Shown here in pieces: positions 51,700 to 59,460 of a stretch of DNA of 64,000 nucleotides. The translations under genes and the position numbers were made by a program. Positions within the stretch are counted from its first letter, which is position 1; each line of letters begins with the position of its first letter. Source of the stretch: Saccharopolyspora kobensis (GTDB taxonomy: Bacteria; Actinomycetota; Actinomycetes; Mycobacteriales; Pseudonocardiaceae); the NCBI RefSeq assembly GCF_900108315.1, contig NZ_FNVB01000002.1, positions 1,140,562-1,204,561 on the forward strand. Direction: 5' to 3'. The notes under the pieces are model-generated. The model was not told the DNA's origin. It saw only the letters and a list, made by a program, of their open reading frames with translations, and did no database searches.

Positions 51700-52530
51700 A
51701 TGTCGGCCATCGGGGTGCCGATCGCTCCCGAACCGGAGGCGCTTGTGGGCGTGCCTGCGATTTCGTTGTCGGCGGCGGGAATCCTGCTCGCCCTCGTCGC
51801 CTGGGATCTGACCGCAGCCGGACGGGGCCGGTCGCTGCGCCGCTGCACCCTGCTGCTCTTCGCGCAGCTCTTGGTGGCCGCGCTGGTCGGCGCGGTGCTC
51901 CTCGGCGCCAGCGGGTCCGGTGCCGCCGCGCAGTTCTTCGCCGGCTGGGCGACCTCGCTGGCCGCGACGGTGGATCTGCTGGCCGTGCTGCTGTCGGTGG
52001 CAGCCGGGATGGAGACCGTCGCGGTGGTCGTGGTCGTCGGTGTGCTGGCCCGAGGTGCGCTGGCCTTCGCCGATGCGCCCCTGGTCGGTGTCGTCTCGGT
52101 CGTGTTCGGCGCCGCTGTGCTGTGGGCGGCCTGGCGGGCCTTCCGCGGGGAGGGCCACCCACCCCGGCCGCTGGCTCCGCGCCTGGCCATGGCCGCGGTG
52201 GTGCTCGCCGCGCTCGTCCTCGCGCTGCTGTCGGCCGCTGCCACCCGCGAGGTGACCGGCTCGGCGCCTCTGGTGCTGGTGGCGGGTGTGCTCGCGCTGG
52301 TCGGGTTCCGGCACTTGTTCGGGCTGCTGCGCGGCTTGCTGGCGCGGGTGCCGGATGCCTCGGTGGGGCTGGCGGTGGTGCTGGTGTTCATCGGGGTGAA
52401 ATCGGTGCTGGCCGGGTTGAGCGGAGGCGGGCCCGCGCACGGCGCGCGGGTCGTGCTGCTGACGCTCGGCATGGTCGGGGCCGTGGCCGCGTTGGGCGCC
52501 ATCACCGCGGCGCGCCGGGCGGCGCGCTGA
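51700..52530 (+). CDS. TerC-like integral membrane protein, degenerate
   Basis: 276 aa with about 8-9 hydrophobic segments. The best TerC match is LALVGFRHLFGLLRGLLARVPDASVGLAVVLVFIGVKSVLAGL (about 190-235), which fits the family's C-terminal half, and SLAATVDLLAVLLSVAAG stands where TerC has SVDN. The family's conserved acidic residues in membrane helices (VDN, EVSDVIFAVDS) are mostly replaced by neutral ones. TerC/Alx proteins export Mn2+ or act in metal and envelope stress; loss of acidic residues suggests a different substrate or decay. It stands between the gntR operator and a protease gene. Confidence 0.7.
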   Translation: MSAIGVPIAPEPEALVGVPAISLSAAGILLALVAWDLTAAGRGRSLRRCTLLLFAQLLVAALVGAVLLGASGSGAAAQFFAGWATSLAATVDLLAVLLSVAAGMETVAVVVVVGVLARGALAFADAPLVGVVSVVFGAAVLWAAWRAFRGEGHPPRPLAPRLAMAAVVLAALVLALLSAAATREVTGSAPLVLVAGVLALVGFRHLFGLLRGLLARVPDASVGLAVVLVFIGVKSVLAGLSGGGPAHGARVVLLTLGMVGAVAALGAITAARRAAR

Positions 52531-52620
52531 CCGCTACGCCGAGGGCGAACGGGCGCGAGAGCGGGAATCCAGCGGCTCTCCGCGGCGTTGCGCAGGCACG
52601 CACTCCGGTGGGAGGTCGTG

Positions 52621-53574
52621 ATGTCCGGGACGCCGCAAGACCCGTTCGACGCGCTGGACGGCTACTCGCGCACCGTGGCCCAGGTGGCCCGCACGATCAC
52701 GCCCAGCGTGGCGAGCTTGCACTCGGCAGATGAGCGGGGCGAGGGAACCGGCTCGGCGGTGGTGTTCACCGAGGACGGCTTCCTGCTCACCAACGCGCAC
52801 GTCCTCGGCAGGGCCGATGGCGGCACCGCGCGCTTCGCCGACGGGTCCGACGCGCCGTTCTCCGTGATCGGCGCCGATCCGCTGTCGGATCTGGCGGTGG
52901 TCCGCGCGGTGGGCGGCACGCCACCGCCGGTGGTGCTGGGCGACAGCGACCGGCTGGTGGTCGGCCAGCTCGTGGTCGCGGTCGGCAACCCGCTCGGCCT
53001 GGCCGGTTCGGTCACCGCGGGCGTGGTCAGCGGGCTCGGGAGATCGCTTCCCGCGCGCAGCGGTCAGGCCGCCCGCATCATCGAGGACGTCATCCAGACC
53101 GACGCCGCGCTCAACCCCGGCAACTCCGGCGGGGCGCTGGCCGATTCGCGCGGCGTCGTGGTGGGGATCAGCACCGCGGTCGCCGGGGTGGGCCTCGGGC
53201 TGGCGATCCCGATCAACGCCACCACCCGCCGCATCATCGATTCGCTGGTCCGCCACGGCCGGGTCCGGCGCGCCTACCTCGGCCTGGTGACCACCCCGGC
53301 GCCGCTGCCCTACGAACTGGTCGAACGCACCGGCCAGCAGACCGGGCTGCGCGTCGTGGACGTGGTCGCGCACAGCCCGGCCGCGCGAGCCGGGCTGCAC
53401 CGCGGCGACCTCTTGCTCACCGCGGGCGGCAACCCGGTGCGCGACGCCCAGGGGCTGCAGCGGCTCATGTTCGCCGAGGCCATCGGTCGGCCGCTGCAGA
53501 TCACCGTGACCCGCAGCGGAGCGCTCGTGGACGTGATCGCCGAACCGGTGGAACTCCTGGACAGCCCGCGCTGA
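52621..53574 (+). CDS. HtrA/DegP-like serine protease with C-terminal PDZ domain
   Basis: 317 aa. The trypsin-like triad is His60 (TNAHVL), Asp90 (DPLSDLAVVR) and Ser169 (NPGNSGGAL). A single PDZ domain follows (about 220-310; GLRVVDVVAHSPAARAGLHRGDLLLTAGG). GGAGG precedes the ATG. Unlike most actinobacterial HtrA proteins it has no signal peptide or membrane anchor, so it appears cytoplasmic. It follows the TerC-like gene by 90 bases on the same strand and could share its transcript. A role in protein quality control is the family expectation. Confidence 0.88.
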   Translation: MSGTPQDPFDALDGYSRTVAQVARTITPSVASLHSADERGEGTGSAVVFTEDGFLLTNAHVLGRADGGTARFADGSDAPFSVIGADPLSDLAVVRAVGGTPPPVVLGDSDRLVVGQLVVAVGNPLGLAGSVTAGVVSGLGRSLPARSGQAARIIEDVIQTDAALNPGNSGGALADSRGVVVGISTAVAGVGLGLAIPINATTRRIIDSLVRHGRVRRAYLGLVTTPAPLPYELVERTGQQTGLRVVDVVAHSPAARAGLHRGDLLLTAGGNPVRDAQGLQRLMFAEAIGRPLQITVTRSGALVDVIAEPVELLDSPR

Positions 53575-53868
53575 CCGGAGCAGCGCGTGGCCGAGGCGAT
53601 GCCGTCTGGACCCATCTCGGGGGAACCAGGATCAGATTCCGCCCGGCTCTGCTGTGCGGGGGTGCGACCGGAGCAGTCGGCGTCGCGAGTGGTCCGGCCG
53701 TCGACGAGATCGTCGCGGGCAGGCGGCCTGTTCGATGCGCGGGCATGGAAAATTCCGGTAGATCGACTGGTGTTCCTGACGACTGGTGGTGCGCGTCTGC
53801 GAACGCGCCCTGCTGCCGGAGCGGTCGGTGTGTCGGCGGATGGGTGCCGGTTCACCGAGGTAAGGTGG

Positions 53869-54333
53869 GTGATCGTGGGTCGGGTGGCTGGTGCGAAGGC
53901 GTCGAGGCGTCACAAGGTCGCGGTGTGGCGATCGATGATGGAAGTCCACGCCGCCGTGCTGAAGGAGATCGAAGCCGACCTGGCGAACAAGCACGGTCTT
54001 TCGCTGAACGAGTTCGACGCCCTGATCAACGTTCCCGCGGCCGGGATCGGCTTCCGGGAGCTCACCGACCGGGTCATCTTGAGCCAGAGCGCGCTCAGTC
54101 GTCTCGTCGACAGGCTCGAGGTCAGGGGACTCGTCGTGCGGATCGGCGCGGAGGGCGACTCCCGGGCGGTGGACGTCGATCTCACCGAGGAGGGGAAGAA
54201 GCTCGTGCGCAATGCCGCCCGCACGAACGCGGCTGCGGTCGAGCGCGCGTTCGCCGACCGGCTCTCGGGCGAGGAGCTGGAGTACCTGTACGAGGTGTTC
54301 TCCCGGCTGCTGGGCGGCCCGGTCGAGGTCTGA
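53869..54333 (+). CDS. MarR-family transcriptional regulator
   Basis: About 154 aa from a GTG. The MarR core reads VWRSMMEVHAAVLKEIEADLANKHGLSLNEFDALINV, then ILSQSALSRLVDRLEVRGLVVRIGAEGDSRAVDVDLTEEGKKL, the winged-helix recognition and wing segments. The frame is open for another 280 bases upstream (from 53587), but that translation is low-quality and unlike MarR, so a GTG at 53869 or 53875 is preferred. It is convergent with an old yellow enzyme gene across a hairpin. It may respond to electrophiles or phenols; inference. Confidence 0.82.
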   Translation: MIVGRVAGAKASRRHKVAVWRSMMEVHAAVLKEIEADLANKHGLSLNEFDALINVPAAGIGFRELTDRVILSQSALSRLVDRLEVRGLVVRIGAEGDSRAVDVDLTEEGKKLVRNAARTNAAAVERAFADRLSGEELEYLYEVFSRLLGGPVEV

Positions 54334-54434
54334 GTCCCAGAGCGGGATCCGAGCTGCCGTTACCGAGCGGTTCTCCGCGCTGAACACCGCCAGGCACTGC
54401 CGTGCCGAATCCAACTCGGGACGACACGACGTGA

Positions 54435-54479
54435 AGCGCGGGGACGGACGGAGTCGCGCATCGTGTCCGCCCCCGCGCT
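54435..54479. terminator. Hairpin between convergent marR and old yellow enzyme genes
   Basis: Arms of 15 bases, 54435-54449 and 54465-54479, pair at 14 positions with a 15-base loop. The hairpin lies in the gap between the convergent stops at 54333 and 54505, so it can act in both directions. Confidence 0.65.
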
Positions 54480-54504
54480 CCGGCGTGGATCCGCCACGCC
54501 GATA

Positions 54505-55572
54505 TCAGCCGAGGGCGGGGTAGTCGGTGTAGCCGGTGTCACCGCCGCCGTAGAGACCTTCGGGGTTGATCGGGTTGAGCGGGCCGTTGATGCGGAAGCG
54601 CTCGACCAGGTCCGGGTTGGCGAGGAAACCGCGACCGAAGGAGATCAGGTCGGCGCCCCTTCGCAGCCACTGCTCGGCGTTCGCCCGGCCGGCGTCGGCC
54701 GGTGGCTCGGGGAAGGGGTTGAGGGGGTTGACCACGAGGATGCCGGGCCAGGCGGCGCGGATCTTGGCGTTGATGTCCTCGTCCTCGGCGGCCACCAGGT
54801 GCACGTGCGCGAGGTCCAGCGGCGCCAGGGCGGCCAGCAGCGCCGGGTAGAGCTCCGTCGCGTCGGTGTCGGCGATGTCGTTGATCGGCTTGGCGGGGGA
54901 GATGCGCAGTCCCACCCGGTCGGAGCCGATCGCGTCGGCCACGGCTTCGGCGACTTCGACGACGAAGCGGATGCGGCCCTGGATGGAGCCGCCGTAGGCG
55001 TCCGAGCGCTGGTTGCTGTTGGGCGCGAGGAACTGGTGCAGCAGGTAGCCCATCGCGCTGTGCAGCTCCACGCCGTCGAACCCGGCCTCGACCGCCCGGC
55101 GTGCGGCGTTGCCGAACTCTTCCACGATGGCTCGGATCCCGGAAATGGTCAGCTCCCGCGGCTCGACGAGGTCCTGAGCTCCCGACGGCGTGAAGATCTG
55201 CCCGTTCGCGCGGACGGCGGAGGGCCCGACCGGGGGCAGGCCGTGCACGCTCGGGTGCCCCACCCGCCCGGAGTGCTGGATCTGGTTGAAGATGCGTCCA
55301 CCCGCCGCGTGCACGGCGTCGGTGACCGCGCGCCATCCCGCGACCTGGGCATCGGTGTAGATGCCCGGAGTCCCCGGGTAGCCCTGGCCCTGCACCGAGG
55401 GCTGCGTGCCCTCGGTGATGATCAAGCCGGCCGAGGCGCGCTGGGCGTAGTAGGTGGCCGTGCTGGGCGAGGGGACGCCCTCCTGATCGGCGCGGCTGCG
55501 GGTCATCGCTGCCATCACCATGCGGTTGGGCAGCTCCAACCGGCCAACGCGGACGGGTTCGAACAAGGACAT
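54505..55572 (-). CDS. Old yellow enzyme family alkene reductase with altered HxxN motif
   Basis: 355 aa FMN TIM-barrel. Features are FEPVRVGRLELPNRMVMAAMTRSRA, YYAQRASAGLIITEGTQPS, FNQIQHSGRVGHPS and LISFGRGFLANPDLVERFR. In most family members the substrate-orienting pair is His...Asn (HSAN/HGAN) or His...His before GYLLHQF. Here the motif reads HSAMGYLLHQF, with Met in place of the second ligand, so substrate binding should be changed. Nearly the same length as its paralogue at 59461-60528, which keeps HGAN. Likely NAD(P)H-dependent reduction of activated alkenes. An ATG at 55587 is an alternative start. Confidence 0.87.
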   Translation of the reverse strand: MSLFEPVRVGRLELPNRMVMAAMTRSRADQEGVPSPSTATYYAQRASAGLIITEGTQPSVQGQGYPGTPGIYTDAQVAGWRAVTDAVHAAGGRIFNQIQHSGRVGHPSVHGLPPVGPSAVRANGQIFTPSGAQDLVEPRELTISGIRAIVEEFGNAARRAVEAGFDGVELHSAMGYLLHQFLAPNSNQRSDAYGGSIQGRIRFVVEVAEAVADAIGSDRVGLRISPAKPINDIADTDATELYPALLAALAPLDLAHVHLVAAEDEDINAKIRAAWPGILVVNPLNPFPEPPADAGRANAEQWLRRGADLISFGRGFLANPDLVERFRINGPLNPINPEGLYGGGDTGYTDYPALG

Positions 55573-55781
55573 GGGAATCTCTTTCATGCTGGGCCCGGCG
55601 GAGCGCACCGGGTTCTGGGGAAGGCTTTTTGAACGCGTGGCCGGGACGGCTCGGTGGAACGTGGGAGAACCGGGTTCGTTCCGGATCGACGCGTGCGAGC
55701 CCCGACGTCGAGATCGCTGTCCGCACAACGGCTTTCCGCTCTGCCGGGCCGGTTCTGGCAGCCCGCTGGAACAGCGCCGGA

Positions 55782-56039
55782 TCACACGGCCCTGAATCTC
55801 GGGGCCGGGTCGGCGTTCGCGGTGCCGCCGCGGGCGGTCCCGTCGGTCGACTTGATCAGGAAGACGTGCGGCTTCCCGCCGCCCTCGGCTCGCCGGAGCG
55901 TGGCCGTTCGGTCGCGCCGGTGCCTGGCTTTCGCCCTCGGCTTCCGCTGCTGGAACCGATCGGACAGCAGTCCTGCGATACCGAGTGCGAACGGCAGTGA
56001 CAGGACTCCCGTCAGGAGAAGTCGGTTGATCCGGAACAT
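55782..56039 (-). CDS. Small protein with a signal-like N-terminus, paralogous to the repeat protein
   Basis: 85 aa. The first 25 residues (FRINRLLLTGVLSLPFALGIAG) are about 60% identical to the signal peptide of the repeat protein at 56251-56694, but the Ala-X-Ala cleavage site is lost. The body is Arg/Lys-rich and unrelated (RKPRAKARHRRDR). This looks like a duplicated secretion leader joined to altered or decayed sequence. It could be a signal-anchored small protein or a pseudogene. No domain is recognised. Confidence 0.45.
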   Translation of the reverse strand: MFRINRLLLTGVLSLPFALGIAGLLSDRFQQRKPRAKARHRRDRTATLRRAEGGGKPHVFLIKSTDGTARGGTANADPAPRFRAV

Positions 56040-56250
56040 GGGAGAACACCTCGTGCTGCTCGAAAATCGTGCTGATCGTCAACCGCCGGCTGCGTCGTGC
56101 GGCCTCGGTGGTTCGCGGAGGAGGAACCCCGTCTGGCGAACGCGCATCCGGCTCGGCTGCAGCCGGGGTGGACCTGGAGGGATGTGGTGGGTTCTCGGTG
56201 TCGGCCGAGAACCCACCACGTGCTAACCCTCGGTGGTCAACGGACCGTGC

Positions 56251-56694
56251 TCATCGAACGATGTGCAGGCCGTGGCCGATCGGACCGTGGTCCAGGAAGC
56301 ACAGCTCGGCCTGGCCCTCGTGGTGGTGGCCCTGGACGTGGTGGAAGACCCAGCGGCCGTTGTTCCACCGGTGGTTCCAGCGACCGTCGCGGTGGTTCCA
56401 GCGACCGTCGCGGTCCTCCACCCGCACCGAAGCGCTGCTGCTGGCGTTGGCCGAGCCGCGGCCCTGAACCTGGGCGGAGGCCTGGCTGCTGGCGGTGGTC
56501 GATCCGCGCCCGTGGACCTGTGCGGAGGCCTGGCTGCTCGCCTCGGCCGAGCCGCGGCCCTGAACCTGGGCCGAGGCCTGGCTCTCGACGCGGATGCTGG
56601 CGTCCTGTCCCTCGGCGGAAGCCACTCCGGCGATGCCGAGCGCGAGCGGGAGCGTCAGCGCTCCGGCGGCCAGCACACGATTGATCTTGCGCAT
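56251..56694 (-). CDS. Secreted tandem-repeat, His-rich protein of unknown function
   Basis: 147 aa. A Sec signal peptide (KINRVLAAGALTLPLALGIAGVASA) ends in an ASA cleavage site after residue 27. Then follow three 16-residue repeats of the type QASAQVQGRGSAxASS (39-86), a short DGRWNHR repeat and a C-terminal His-rich tail with HHVQGHHHEG, HGPIGHGLH and one Cys. The mature protein is small, polar and exported; the tail suggests metal binding, the Ser/Ala/Gln repeats a surface or fibrous role. I recognise no family. A paralogous leader occurs in the gene just downstream at 55782-56039. Confidence 0.72.
   Translation of the reverse strand: MRKINRVLAAGALTLPLALGIAGVASAEGQDASIRVESQASAQVQGRGSAEASSQASAQVHGRGSTTASSQASAQVQGRGSANASSSASVRVEDRDGRWNHRDGRWNHRWNNGRWVFHHVQGHHHEGQAELCFLDHGPIGHGLHIVR
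56437..56580. repeat. Three 48-bp tandem repeats within the secreted protein gene
   Basis: Three consecutive 48-base units encode the 16-residue repeats of the secreted protein. Differences between units are mainly substitutions (for example Gln to His in the middle copy), and the period is preserved. Copy-number variation between strains would be expected. Confidence 0.75.
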
Positions 56695-57182
56695 CAGTAG
56701 TGCACCTCGTTGTGTCAGATCATTGAGATCTTGCTTGTCGGGCTTTCGGCGTGGGTAGCTGGTCCACGTCGTGCGCCCGGTGGGACGAGACCCGCATGCT
56801 GATCTCGTAGTCGGCTCAACCTCCGCGCTCCGGCAGGTAATCCCTGATGATCTGTGTTGTACAAGACGGACTTTGTCCTTGATGCGCCGGTGGTTTCCGT
56901 TCAGAATCATGCGCCCGCATAGAAGTTATATGCATGCGCATTGATGTTTGAGTAGTGCGCCGAGGTTTGTGCGACGGGAGTGCCGCCCGTGGTCGCGCCG
57001 GTCTCCGGAGTGCGGCGGGAAAAGGGGGCTCGCCCGATTCGAATCCCGCGCCGGGCCGATCGCGGACCGTCGGCGACCGATCACGATGCGATGCTTGCGG
57101 TCGGGGCCGAGAATCACGTGCGGAAGTGCCGACCGGCGTCCGCGCGCCTGAGTTCGGCGCGCGTGGTCATCGAGGTAGATTG
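56695..57182. other. Divergent intergenic region, A/T-richer than its surroundings
   Basis: 488 bases between the secreted-protein gene and the marR gene. No gene is convincing. It holds a TTGTACAA octamer near 56860 and spaced ATGCGC/GCGCAT arms (56909-56914 and 56936-56941) around an A/T-rich core, where the promoters of the divergent genes probably lie. The rest is featureless. Confidence 0.5.
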
Positions 57183-57644
57183 ATGGCGAAGCGTGTTCAG
57201 GAGGCGTTGATGGGGCGGGGTGCGAGGTCGGCCGGGGACGAGCGCGAGCTGATGATGCTCCTGCTCGGGGTCTTGGCCAGGCTGCGCGAGCACCTCGACT
57301 CGGCGTCCGTCGACGTCGGCCTGAGCCTCCCGCAGGCGCACACGCTGTTGCGACTGGAGCGGCCCCAGCGGATGGGCGAGCTCGCGGGCGCCCTGCATTG
57401 CGAACCCTCCCACGTGACTGCCATCGCGGACGTGCTCGAGGCGTCGGACCTGCTCGAGCGGCAGTCCGACCCGGCCGACCGCCGGGCGAAGCGGCTCGTG
57501 CTCACCGCGAAGGGGGCGAAGCTGCGGGAGCGCCTGCTGGCGCGGCTCGGAGAGGGCTTCCCGATCGCCTCCGAGCTGGATGCCGGGCAGCGGGACCTCC
57601 TGGCGGAGCTGCTGCGCGAGGCGCGGGATTCCTCCGGCGACTGA
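57183..57644 (+). CDS. MarR-family regulator of the adjacent exporter
   Basis: 153 aa. The MarR fold reads LMMLLLGVLARLREHLDSASVDVGLSLPQAHTLLRL, MGELAGALHCEPSHVTAIADVLEASDLLERQSDPADRRAKRLVLTAKG, the latter with the wing motif DPADRRAK typical of the family. The ATG at 57183 is chosen because the upstream extension is unlike MarR. A DHA2 exporter gene follows on the same strand after 255 bases that contain three TTCA-N5-TGAA type sites, so this regulator probably represses the exporter and the old yellow enzyme behind it. Confidence 0.86.
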   Translation: MAKRVQEALMGRGARSAGDERELMMLLLGVLARLREHLDSASVDVGLSLPQAHTLLRLERPQRMGELAGALHCEPSHVTAIADVLEASDLLERQSDPADRRAKRLVLTAKGAKLRERLLARLGEGFPIASELDAGQRDLLAELLREARDSSGD

Positions 57645-57748
57645 CGCCGCGTGCCGTCGACCCCGCTGACTCCGGTCGCGGGGCCATCAGCCTGTTCTCA
57701 CCGATCAGAGGTCACGTCCGCCGGGTGTTCGGATCCCGGGAAAATTAC

Positions 57749-57802
57749 TTCACTCACAGAATGTTTCACTTGCTGAAGTAAAGTGCTTCACTGACTGAAG
57801 CA
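57749..57802. promoter_or_regulatory. Array of TTCA-N5-TGAA operator sites before the DHA2 exporter
   Basis: Three sites share TTCA-CT(N)2C-TGAA: 57749-57761 (right half AGAA), 57765-57777, and 57787-57799. The last extends to perfect TGCTTCA / TGAAGCA arms (57784-57802). Sites two and three are 22 bp apart, two helical turns. The A/T-rich array is 98 bases upstream of the exporter start and downstream of the marR gene, fitting MarR repression. Confidence 0.65.
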
Positions 57803-57899
57803 AGTGGCCCCGAGGTGGGGTGCGCTGGCTGTTGTTCGCCGCCACCGGCCGAGACGTGGCCGGCGGGCAGGTCTGGCCGCGATGTGGATGGAGTCCTGG

Positions 57900-59381
57900 A
57901 TGTTGCGCGGTGTGCCGTACAAGTGGCTGGTCGCGATCGCCTTCGTGTTCGGGTTGTTCATGGAAGTCCTGGACATGACCGTGCTGAACACGGCCCTGCC
58001 CGCGTTGGGGCGGCAGTTCGGAGCCGGTACCGAAAGCCTCCAGTGGCTCGTCACCGGTTACCTGGTGAGCATGGCCGTGTTCATCCCGGCATCGGGCTGG
58101 GTGGCCGACCGCTTCGGCTCCAAGCGGACGTTCTTGTTCGCCTTGGCGGTGTTCACCGCGGCCTCGCTGTGGGCCGGAGTCGCTGGTTCGCTGACCGAGC
58201 TGGTGGCGGCCAGGATCGTGCAGGGCGTGGGAGGTGGGCTCCTCACCCCGGTCGGCACCGCCATGCTCTTCCGGGCGTTCCCGCCGGAGGAACGCGCGCA
58301 GGCATCGGCGATCCTGTCGATCCCCACCGGCATCGCGCCGGCTCTCGGCCCGGTGCTGGGCGGGTGGTTGGTCGACAACGTCGATTGGCGTTGGATCTTC
58401 CTGATGAAGGTGCCGATCGGCGTGGCCGGGATCGTCTTCACCGCGGCGGTGATCCGCGAGGAGCGAACCGAGCACCCCGGACGCTTCGACGTCGTCGGAT
58501 TCCTGGCCGGTGGTGGAGCGCTCGCGCTGCTGCTGGTGGGACTCGACCAGGGCGCCGTCGGCGAGTGGCGCAGTGCGTCGGTGTTCCTGCCGCTGATCGG
58601 GGGCGTCTTGCTCGCGGCCTTGTTCGTGATCGCTGAGTTGCGCATCTCGGAGCCGATGATCGACCTCCGGCTGCTGCGCATCCGGCTGTTCCGCACCGGC
58701 AACCTGCTGATGCTGCCCGCGTCGGGCGCGCTGATGGGCACGCTGTTCCTGACCCCGCTGCTGCTGCAGTCGTTGCTGGGACTGGACGCCACCGGGTCGG
58801 GATTGGTCACCATGTTCCAGGCGCTGGGGATGACGGCGACGATGCCGTTCGCCGGATGGCTGTACCAACGTCTCGGTCCGCGCTTGATGCTGACCACCGG
58901 CTTCATCGCGATCGCCGCGTCCGTTGCGGCGCTGCTCCCGGTCGGGATGGACAGCAGCTTGTGGGGTGTGCGGGTGCCGATGCTCACCATGGGCGTCGGC
59001 ATGGCATTGACGGTGATCGCGTTGCAGGCGGCGACCTTCGCGCAGGTGGATCCGGCGGCGATGACCCGCGCGTCGTCGGTGTTCGCGACCACGCGTCAAG
59101 TCGCCGCGGCCGTGGGAGTCGCGCTCGTCGCCAGCATCCTGACCCTCCGGACCGAGCAGCGGCTCGGCGGGCTGGCACCGGCGGTGACCGAGGCCGTCCG
59201 GCAGGACGCGATGCTCAGCGCTTTCCGCGACACGTTCGTCGTTGCACTCGTGGTCGCCGTGCTCGGCCTGCTGATCGCGCTGCGCGTCCGCGATGCGGAT
59301 GCGGCTGCGTCGATGCGATCGGCGAAACCGGCCGGTGAGGCGGCAGAAATCGCAGCGGGCGCCCAACAGCCTCAAGCGTGA
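57900..59381 (+). CDS. DHA2 family (EmrB/QacA-type) MFS exporter
   Basis: About 493 aa with 14 membrane helices. Motifs are EVLDMTVLNTALPALGRQFG in helix 1, ADRFGSKRTFLFAL (motif A), ARIVQGVGGGLLTPVGTAM and IPTGIAPALGPVLGGWLVD (motif C). ATGs at 57882, 57888 and 57900 are in frame; GGAG lies 8 bases before the last. It probably exports toxic lipophilic compounds. It lies between a marR gene and an old yellow enzyme gene on the same strand, a layout seen for quinone or electrophile defence; the substrate is inference. Confidence 0.88.
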   Translation: MLRGVPYKWLVAIAFVFGLFMEVLDMTVLNTALPALGRQFGAGTESLQWLVTGYLVSMAVFIPASGWVADRFGSKRTFLFALAVFTAASLWAGVAGSLTELVAARIVQGVGGGLLTPVGTAMLFRAFPPEERAQASAILSIPTGIAPALGPVLGGWLVDNVDWRWIFLMKVPIGVAGIVFTAAVIREERTEHPGRFDVVGFLAGGGALALLLVGLDQGAVGEWRSASVFLPLIGGVLLAALFVIAELRISEPMIDLRLLRIRLFRTGNLLMLPASGALMGTLFLTPLLLQSLLGLDATGSGLVTMFQALGMTATMPFAGWLYQRLGPRLMLTTGFIAIAASVAALLPVGMDSSLWGVRVPMLTMGVGMALTVIALQAATFAQVDPAAMTRASSVFATTRQVAAAVGVALVASILTLRTEQRLGGLAPAVTEAVRQDAMLSAFRDTFVVALVVAVLGLLIALRVRDADAAASMRSAKPAGEAAEIAAGAQQPQA

Positions 59382-59460
59382 TCGGGAAAGGCCGCTCCGC
59401 GACGTGCGGTGATCCGAGTGACCGGCCATCCCTGGTTTTTCCGAGAATGGAGAGGAACAG

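Noticed and set aside
48944..52162. Frame of more than 1000 codons on the minus strand over the acyl-CoA dehydrogenase, GNAT and GntR region
   Set aside because: It conflicts with several genes that have clear domains and starts; the protein is low-complexity.
53587..53868. In-frame extension of the MarR gene at 53869
   Set aside because: Typical MarR proteins are about 150 aa; the extra 94 codons are unlike the family and a GTG with upstream GAGG fits the domain start.
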